Of a stretch of 64,000 nt of DNA, positions 57,601 through 64,000 are shown piece after piece. The notes beneath the pieces are model-generated. The model was not told the DNA's origin. It did no database searches and worked only from the letters and a program-made list of their open reading frames with translations. The DNA comes from Prunus persica (lineage: Eukaryota > Streptophyta > Magnoliopsida > Rosales > Rosaceae), in the NCBI RefSeq assembly GCF_000346465.2, contig NC_034013.1, forward strand, positions 10,110,137 to 10,174,136. The letters run 5' to 3'. Position numbers and translations under genes: made by a program. Position 1 is the first letter of the stretch. Each line of letters begins with the position of its first letter.

Positions 57601-58593
57601 TTAAAATATATGAATTTTTACAAAGCATGTAACTTTGATTTGTTACATGCTTTGATATATTTTTGGAGATAATAATTTTGTTATTTATCCAGCCACATCA
57701 TATATTCATAGTAGATATCATATTATAATGGATTCATCTTAGCTTTTAGTGGTCACATATAATAATGATATTGTACCGTATTCTTTGATTATATCATTGA
57801 TCACATCTCTAACAAACGATAAGACTTATATTTTTAAAAGTGAAATATATGTGACTCTCACTTCTATAAGACAAAAAACATATGTAGTTTGCAATTACGT
57901 TGGAAAAAAAAAACATTTTACCGGCCTTGAAAATAAAAACACCGAATGTTTACAACCCTTTGAACTGTTGTGAGTATACCCTACAACCAAATGAGATTTT
58001 AAACAATGTGGGTTTCAGATTGTGTGATTTATGAATAGCTCCATCCATTGATGTTTATTTAAGTTGTAGAGCTAGTTTAGATTGCTCCGCAAGTCAAGCC
58101 TGTCTCTTTAAAAATAGGCAGAAAACTGCCCGACCCTTCTCACTATTGTGTTGACCAAAAAGGATCTTCAATAGGAAACGTTCTTCATGCCTCTTTAAAA
58201 CAGAACCATTTAATGAATCATAAAATAGAAATAAATAAATAAATAACTTATTAATATTAATTTTGACTGGTATTAATTAGGAAAAAGAAATTAAGCCTTT
58301 AATTGTGGCCATCGCATTCACTTCTTTTGGTCCATTTGGAATTTGTAAGTATCCCTGTTGAGCCTGCAGGCCCCAAACAGTGCCATGCTTTTGGTCATAA
58401 AAAGACGCTTGAAACTGCCAAGAATTTCAGTTTGAAACTTTTGCTGTATAATAAGCTGCAAGTCTCATCTCACATTAGCCGTCCAAAACAAAGTCTTCAT
58501 TTTTAATTCCCAAATCCAATGATTCCAATAAACCCCTCAAAACCTTGCCTTTAAAATCCCATACACTCTTCCACACATACCCAATAGAACTAT

Positions 58594-58594
<1 letters not shown>
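54700..58594. other. Intergenic region without a recognisable gene
   Basis: Frames are below 100 codons and unrecognisable. A perfect 13-bp inverted repeat (AAAGCATGTAAC core and its complement, 8-nt loop) lies at 57621-57654. Duplicated phrases GTAGCCTAG and CATTGAACCCCA lie near 57340-57410. Confidence 0.5.

Positions 58595-58627
<33 letters not shown>
58595..58627. repeat. (CT)n tract in the 5' leader of the MATE gene
   Basis: A CT microsatellite ending about 15 bp before the start codon. Pyrimidine-rich leaders like this are common in plant genes; the Ser-Leu repeat in the extended frame is its translation. Confidence 0.9.
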
Positions 58628-58631
<4 letters not shown>

Positions 58632-58643
58632 GAATCTAGACCT

Positions 58644-60158
58644 ATGGACCAGTTAGCTCCTTTGAACCCTGAAAGCCCAAAACTTGAGCAAGAAAACCAG
58701 AAAACCCATCTGTCTCTGGCTCTCATAGAAGCCAAATGCATAGCCAACATAGCTTTTCCAATGGTTTTAACAGGCCTGTTGCTCTACTCACGCACAATGA
58801 TCTCCATGCTCTTCCTTGGCCGCCTTGGAGAGCTTGCCTTGGCTGGTGGTTCGCTTGCTATTGGCTTCGCCAACATCACAGGGTACTCTGTTCTCTCTGG
58901 CCTTGCCATGGGCATGGAACCCATCTGCGGCCAAGCTTATGGAGCCAAAAGATTCAAACTTTTAGGCCTCACTCTGCAGAGAACTGTGATTTTGCTTCTC
59001 TTAACTTCAATACCCATTGCACTTTTGTGGTTCAACATGAAGAGAATTTTGCTTTCTTGTGGCCAGCAAGATGATATTGCTACTCAAGCCAAATCTTACA
59101 TTTTTTATTCTCTTCCTGATCTCATTGCTCAAAGCCTTTTGCACCCTCTGCGGATTTATCTGCGAAGCCAATCCATAACTGTGCCTCTCACATTCTGTGC
59201 AACTCTGGCTATTCTTCTCCACATTCCCATCAATTACCTTCTTGTTTGTGTTCTCAATCTCGGAATCAAAGGCGTTGCGCTAAGCGGGGTTTGGAGTAAT
59301 GTCAATCTCGTAGGATCTTTGATTTTTTACATTGCAATCTCAGGTGTATACAAGAAAACTTGGGGTGGTTTCTCCAAAGAGTGCTTCAAAGGGTGGAAAA
59401 GTCTCATGAATTTGGCAATTCCAAGCTGCATTTCAGTTTGTTTAGAATGGTGGTGGTATGAGATCATGATTTTGCTATGTGGGTTGTTACTTAACCCTCA
59501 AGCAACAGTTGCTTCAATGGGAATCTTGATTCAAACCACAGGTTTGATATACATTTTCCCATCTTCTTTAAGCTTTGGTGTATCAACAAGGGTCGGAAAT
59601 GAACTTGGTGCAAACCGTCCCGAAAGAGCAAAACTTGCAACAATTGTGGGCCTATCTTATAGCTTTATCCTGGGATTTTCAGCATTGCTGTTTGCTGTGA
59701 CTGTGAGGAACATTTGGGCAAGCATGTACACCCAAGACTCAGAAATTATTACATTGACATCAATGGTGTTGCCAATTATTGGCCTGTGTGAGCTTGGGAA
59801 CTGTCCACAAACAACAGGTTGTGGTGTTCTGAGGGGAGCTGCTAGGCCTAAGCTGGGTGCAAATATAAATTTGGGTTGCTTTTATCTTGTGGGAATGCCT
59901 GTTGCTGTGTGGTTGGGTTTTTTTGCAGGGTTTGATTTTAGAGGACTGTGGCTTGGTCTTTTGGCAGCTCAGGGCTCATGTGTTGTGACCATGTTGTTTG
60001 TTTTGGCTAGAACCAATTGGGAACTTCAAGCCCAGAGAGCCAAGGAGCTAACAGGAACTTTCACTATTGATGATCAAGACGATCAAGATGCTGCTGATGA
60101 AGCTTATGAGTCTTTGAGTTCATTACAAAAGGCCAAATGTGACAATTCACTAGTATGA
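58644..60158 (+). CDS. MATE efflux transporter (DETOXIFICATION family, DTX48-56-like)
   Basis: A single exon of 504 residues from MDQLAPLNPESPKL. The frame is open further upstream, but those codons translate the CT leader and have no family match. Two MatE repeats (about residues 40-200 and 265-425) give 12 membrane helices. Family landmarks are ANIAFPMVLTGLLLYSRTMI, LGRLGELALAGGSLAIGFAN, GMEPICGQAYGAKR, a central EWWWYEIM, and STRVGNELGANRPERAKLA. The intron-less structure, the N-terminal Pro/Glu stretch and the acidic C-terminal tail fit the DTX48-56 clade. Members of that clade sit in Golgi, late-endosomal or plasma membranes and affect hormone distribution, iron or growth. Which substrate this one exports, coupled to proton or cation flow, cannot be told. 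The gene is intact. Confidence 0.93.
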   Translation: MDQLAPLNPESPKLEQENQKTHLSLALIEAKCIANIAFPMVLTGLLLYSRTMISMLFLGRLGELALAGGSLAIGFANITGYSVLSGLAMGMEPICGQAYGAKRFKLLGLTLQRTVILLLLTSIPIALLWFNMKRILLSCGQQDDIATQAKSYIFYSLPDLIAQSLLHPLRIYLRSQSITVPLTFCATLAILLHIPINYLLVCVLNLGIKGVALSGVWSNVNLVGSLIFYIAISGVYKKTWGGFSKECFKGWKSLMNLAIPSCISVCLEWWWYEIMILLCGLLLNPQATVASMGILIQTTGLIYIFPSSLSFGVSTRVGNELGANRPERAKLATIVGLSYSFILGFSALLFAVTVRNIWASMYTQDSEIITLTSMVLPIIGLCELGNCPQTTGCGVLRGAARPKLGANINLGCFYLVGMPVAVWLGFFAGFDFRGLWLGLLAAQGSCVVTMLFVLARTNWELQAQRAKELTGTFTIDDQDDQDAADEAYESLSSLQKAKCDNSLV

Positions 60159-60475
60159 TTCTGAGCATTGACCAAGTTGGAGTAGGTTTTCTGATAAGAA
60201 CTTAGTAATATCTGTTATGGGAATTTTATACATTTTTATTTCTTTCTTCAAGAGAGAGAGACCAATTCTGTTGTAAATGATATGTTGAGAAATTAGGGGG
60301 TTGTTGCTAGAAGAGTTATTTTAATTCAGTATGAAGGTAATATTATTTTATAGAGCCAGTGTTTATTTCTTTTGACAGACTCTTGTGGAAGTAACATGCC
60401 TTTTCATTTATAAATTATTTTAATTGATATGGTCAAATGGGAAACACATTGTTGTTGCTTTGTTGCCTTTAAACA
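60159..60475. other. 3' flank of the MATE gene
   Basis: AT-rich sequence after the stop, with the probable 3' untranslated region. No other feature is recognised. Confidence 0.5.
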
Positions 60476-60600
60476 TTGTTTAGTGGAAGCAATTTGTTTT
60501 ATGTTTTGTCTTCTTGATTGGATATGGAACAAGATCAATGTTGTTTTTTGTTCCTTATCTCAGACTTTTCTTGTGGCAGTCGTCTGTTTTTGTATTTTGG
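60476..60600. repeat. Direct repeat, partner at 63883-64000
   Basis: TTGTTTAGTGGAAGCAATTTG, ATTGGATATGGAACAAGATC and CCTTATCTCAGACTTTTCTT recur at the right end of the window, nearly identical apart from a few single-base changes and a short indel. The partner is cut off by the window end. Confidence 0.95.
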
Positions 60601-61828
60601 CTTAAATGCTTTGGGAATTATATAATTTCAATTGCATCCATCCATGGGTTGTTTTAAGTTTTGGATTTTAAGTGGATGTGGGTCGGTTACCTTTTTAACT
60701 GCCGATTACATAATCGATTCATCCTCTCATTCGGGTAACATGATTTAACCATCTTTAATGAAAACAAAAATACATTTCACTTGTTCTTTATACTCTTTGT
60801 TTAACGAGTTCATTGAACTGAACAATGAAAAATGTTAAAGAAACCATATTTTTGCTCTTTGTTTCATGAGTCTAATGAATTCGTCAACATTTTATATTAA
60901 ATTGATAGAACATCAAAGATAACACCCCCACTATTATAAAAAGGCTCAAAGGGCATGGACATTCGTGTTCAAAAACAAACTCGGAAAAGATCCAATTCAT
61001 CAATAAAGGTTCAAAATCATGTGAAATATGATATGACTAGAGGCAGTAACTGGTTATTACTTTCTTAGATTAATTCCCGACGCTTAACTTTGTTACTGCC
61101 TTTAATGACCTTTTATCGTATTGAAAAATAGATATGTGGACCAAGTCAGGCATTCAACATATAAGTCACTATTTGAGACTCACTTTAGATGATCTTTCTT
61201 TTTCATGGAAGAAAGATAATTCAAACTTAAATTTTCTTCTAAGAGTTGAAAGAGAAAATTCAAACTTAAATTTTCTTCTAAGAGTTGAAAGAGAAATATC
61301 AATAGACTAAAAATTAGTTGGTACAAATACATTGTGGCTTGAAAGGCTTTAGAGAAGAGAGGTGTGTGAAACCCTAGTCTCCTCTCTTCTAAAAAAACCC
61401 CTATAGAGTCGTTTTCACTTTGAGGGGGAAGGAACCCACTATTCTTTCTCCCCCCTCTCCTTTTCTTTCCTCCCTTATCCTATTTCCTCATTTTGTTATG
61501 ATTTTCCTCCATCACAGGCAGCCGCATCTTAGCGTGGATTTCCACATGCATTTCGGAGTCGGATCTCCACTACCATCCTTTTTGTGGTTTCCTTATGTTT
61601 GGAATAAGTTGCAGAAACTCTTTGGGTTTTCTGTGTAGTTCTTACCTCTCGTTTTGTGAGAACTTTTCATCTCTCCTTTGTGAGAGCTTTTCACCTCTCA
61701 TTTATGAGAGTTTTATTTGTATTGTTATGCCTTAGTTTTTTCAAGCTTTATCTCTTTTTGATTATTATGAGTTTGCAATCTTGAAAAACCTATGTCAGAA
61801 TTTCTTCGAGTGGAAGCGCACCTGATTG
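60601..61828. other. Intergenic region with two small tandem repeats
   Basis: A 39-bp unit (ATTCAAACTTAAATTTTC to GAAAGAGAAA) is tandemly duplicated at 61219-61296. Three diverged ~24-bp units with a CTCTC-TTGTGAGAGC-TTT core lie at about 61643-61714. No gene is seen. Confidence 0.7.
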
Positions 61829-62881
61829 TAAGGGTGGACATCTAAAGCCGAAATACCGAAACCGTACACTAACTATACCGTACCATACCGTTTTATTTGG
61901 GATAATGAGATATTTGGTACGGTACCGTATAGTAACAATGGAGTATGGTATGGTAGTGGTATCAGGTATTTGATACTGGTCAATACCATACCGTACTAAA
62001 AATTTAAGAATGAGCTTTACATGTTTCAACAGCTTGGTATCCTTGTTTTGCTTTTAGTTTTACTCACTTGCTAATCAAAAGCTCAAGCTATCCTCATTCT
62101 AAACGTTTGTACAACTGTTGTCTCTCTATAGCTATAATCATAATCATGACTGTGTTAGAGACTTTCCACTTAATGACAAATATACATGGCCCTTCATTTG
62201 TCATGGTGTGAGGAATCTATCCGTTAACTGCTTTATGGATCTATCAATTAATTATAAGATGGCTAGGGTGTCCAACTCAGGTGTATCTGGTATTTGAAAT
62301 TTTGTACTTCTTATTACAAGAGGTTTTTCTTTAATGAACATATTCACCTTTTTTGATATAATAAATATGGCTCCCTCCAGTTCCAAATATAAGTTCTCTG
62401 TCAAAATCATTGCCATTGCTCAAGTGACATTTTACTTAAATTAGGAGTATTATGACATAGTTTATAGATAAGAACAAGAATCTTTATGTAAAAATAAACC
62501 AAGCATGCAACGTTTGCTTTGTTACTATTTTAGTAGTTTCCATTCTTATTGAATTTGTTTGCTTTGACAGATTTGGTTGATTTGGATATTGAATTTGTTG
62601 ATGGATATTGATTTGGTTGATTAGGATTTGGATATTGAATATGTTGAATATTTGAATCTGTAATTTAGGCATCACTTATTTTGGTGAATGAATCTGTTGA
62701 ATATTGAATTTGTTCATTTTTGAGTTGTGTTATTTTGGTACCAAAATGGTATCGATACCGATTTGACACGGTATAGTACAATACCAACTTGGCAAACGAT
62801 AATTCTATACCGTATCATACCGGTTTTAATTTCCAGTGTTGGTAGCAGTACAAGCTCAATATCATACCGTGCCCACCCCTA
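61829..62881. mobile_element. Non-autonomous hAT element, 1,053 bp, with 8-bp target duplication
   Basis: CCTGATTG at 61821-61828 and at 62882-62889 is an exact 8-bp target duplication, the size made by hAT transposases. The ends are inverted: TAAGGGTGGAC on the left and TAGGGGTGGGC as the reverse complement of the right. Just inside both ends are clusters of TACCGTA/GGTACGG/GGTATGG words, likely subterminal binding sites. The interior is AT-rich, with repeated GATATTGAATTTGTTGA-like phrases near 62580-62720, and encodes nothing. Confidence 0.88.
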
Positions 62882-62889
62882 CCTGATTG

Positions 62890-63882
62890 TTTTGATTTTG
62901 ATGATAGATTGCTCCGTTATTGTATTGGCCCTTTGTGGTTAGTTTGTATTAGCCCTTTGTGGCTAATGACTTATTTGATTGAATTATAAATACAATTTCA
63001 AAATTTCTAAAAAAATAAAATAAAATAAGGCTTTAGAGAAAGGATTAATGTGCTTTTAATTGATTTCTCAATAGAAAAAGGCCTCATATAAACCCCACCC
63101 CACCAATCTTCTCCTCCTGATTGGTGGCTGGTGGGGCAGCCCAGTGAACAGAATCATTGGCCCTTTTAATTGTACTAGTATTTTAATTTATCTGTTTCGG
63201 TCATTTTTTGTGTGTAATGGGAACATTAATGTGCAGACGTGACATATGTAGACTCACACATCAGAATAATTAACGTCAAATTATTTAGGCAAAGAATGAT
63301 CGAACTTACCAATTGCAAAACATATAAAAGGAAATGATGAGTTGATGAATGTACCTAACGCGTCCACAGTGTCCCGCCAGTAAGCACACTCTTATACCCG
63401 TTTAAACATTTTACACATGCTTAACTAGGTCCTTTTTGCCAAATTTGATTTGATTGCCCTAGTATTCATTTATCCCCATGTTTTTTACAATTCCACTGCC
63501 ACTTTACCACATTATGTCAATGGATATGCCAATTTAGTTACTAGAGACTTCGACATACATCACATCATATATATTTCTTCTATTTGTTTTAATGTTGGCA
63601 TCTTATATATTTCCTTGACACACTGGTTGGGCTTGTAATCTTCTGCCATGGAATAACATGGCTGACCTTAATTCTAGAATAAAGCACAACATAAGGTTGA
63701 CCAACTCGCTACTTTATCATTCTTGTTAATATGCTCATTAGAACAAAGAAAAAAGAAGCATCATAAGAGTACACAAAGTATGGGGTGAAATCATCCGAAA
63801 CCCAACATGAGACATTGCGAACTTGTTTTACTTCTTGTAATCAAGAGGAAATTTCATCGCCAGTAGTGCTACAAGCACTAAC
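62890..63882. other. Intergenic region without a recognisable gene
   Basis: Short frames only, no family resemblance, no repeat structure noted. Confidence 0.5.
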
Positions 63883-64000
63883 TTGTTTAGTGGAAGCAAT
63901 TTGTTTTATGTTTTGTCTTCTTAATTGGATATGGAACAAGATCAATGTTGTTGTTTGTTCCTTATCTCAGACTTTTCTTGTGGCAGTTTGTTTTTGTATT
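63883..64000. repeat. Direct repeat, partner at 60476-60600, truncated by the window end
   Basis: It matches the 3' flank of the MATE gene almost base for base. The repeat continues to the last base, so its real end is outside. Confidence 0.95.

Noticed and set aside
58545..58643. Extended N-terminus of the MATE protein
   Set aside because: It encodes Ser-Leu repeats from the CT leader; the Met at 58644 opens the family-like N-terminus.

Overview
The window is nuclear DNA of a flowering plant. The genes are intron-containing or plant-specific: an AP2/ERF factor, STP-type hexose transporters and a MATE/DETOXIFICATION carrier. The DNA is AT-rich and full of plant transposable elements (CACTA, hAT, Ty1/copia, Ty3/gypsy, a Cassandra TRIM, MITEs, SINE-like pieces). 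The overall flavour is a woody eudicot, possibly Rosaceae such as Prunus; that placement is an impression, not shown by any single sequence. Five host protein genes are convincing: an ERF/DREB factor (minus, 8434-9252), hexose transporter copy 1 (plus, 14094-16048), a ribosomal-L1-domain nucleolar protein (minus, 20598-22001), hexose transporter copy 2 (plus, 51566-53520) and a single-exon MATE transporter (plus, 58644-60158). Layout: 1-8.4 kb is intergenic with a small MITE, a SINE-like piece and simple repeats. 8.4-9.3 kb is the ERF gene. 11.3-13.0 kb is a short, internally rearranged copia element. 13.3-16.7 kb is the first hexose transporter and its duplicated flanks. 17.9 kb holds a fragment of plastid atpB. 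20.6-22.3 kb is the RSL1D1-like gene. 24.8-26.3 kb is a broken plant-mobile-domain gene interrupted by a complete Cassandra element carrying 5S rRNA sequence. 28.1-29.9 kb is a gypsy fragment abutting a copia fragment. 30-35.9 kb is repeat-derived. 35,917-49,480 is one large CACTA transposon. 49.5-50 kb is a collapsed hAT gene. 50.7-54.7 kb is the second hexose transporter with duplicated flanks. 58.6-60.2 kb is the MATE gene. 61.8-62.9 kb is a non-autonomous hAT element. The most striking object is the 13.56-kb CACTA element. It has matching CACTACTACAAAAA ends, a 3-bp AAA target duplication, a TNP2 transposase gene, and a TNPA-like gene continuing into a ULP1-type cysteine protease domain. 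It also carries a captured, rearranged fragment of the proteasome subunit gene RPN6. A short CpG-containing word (CGACG/CGTCG) recurs through nearly all its non-coding DNA, introns included, and is absent from the exons checked. In known CACTA elements such words are TNPA-binding sites confined to the ends, so this distribution deserves attention. The two hexose transporters differ at only 8 of 517 residues. Their flanks align as well, so they are a recent duplication. The left edge of copy 2 (33,245-33,490) has been separated from its gene by about 17 kb of inserted transposon DNA that includes the CACTA element.
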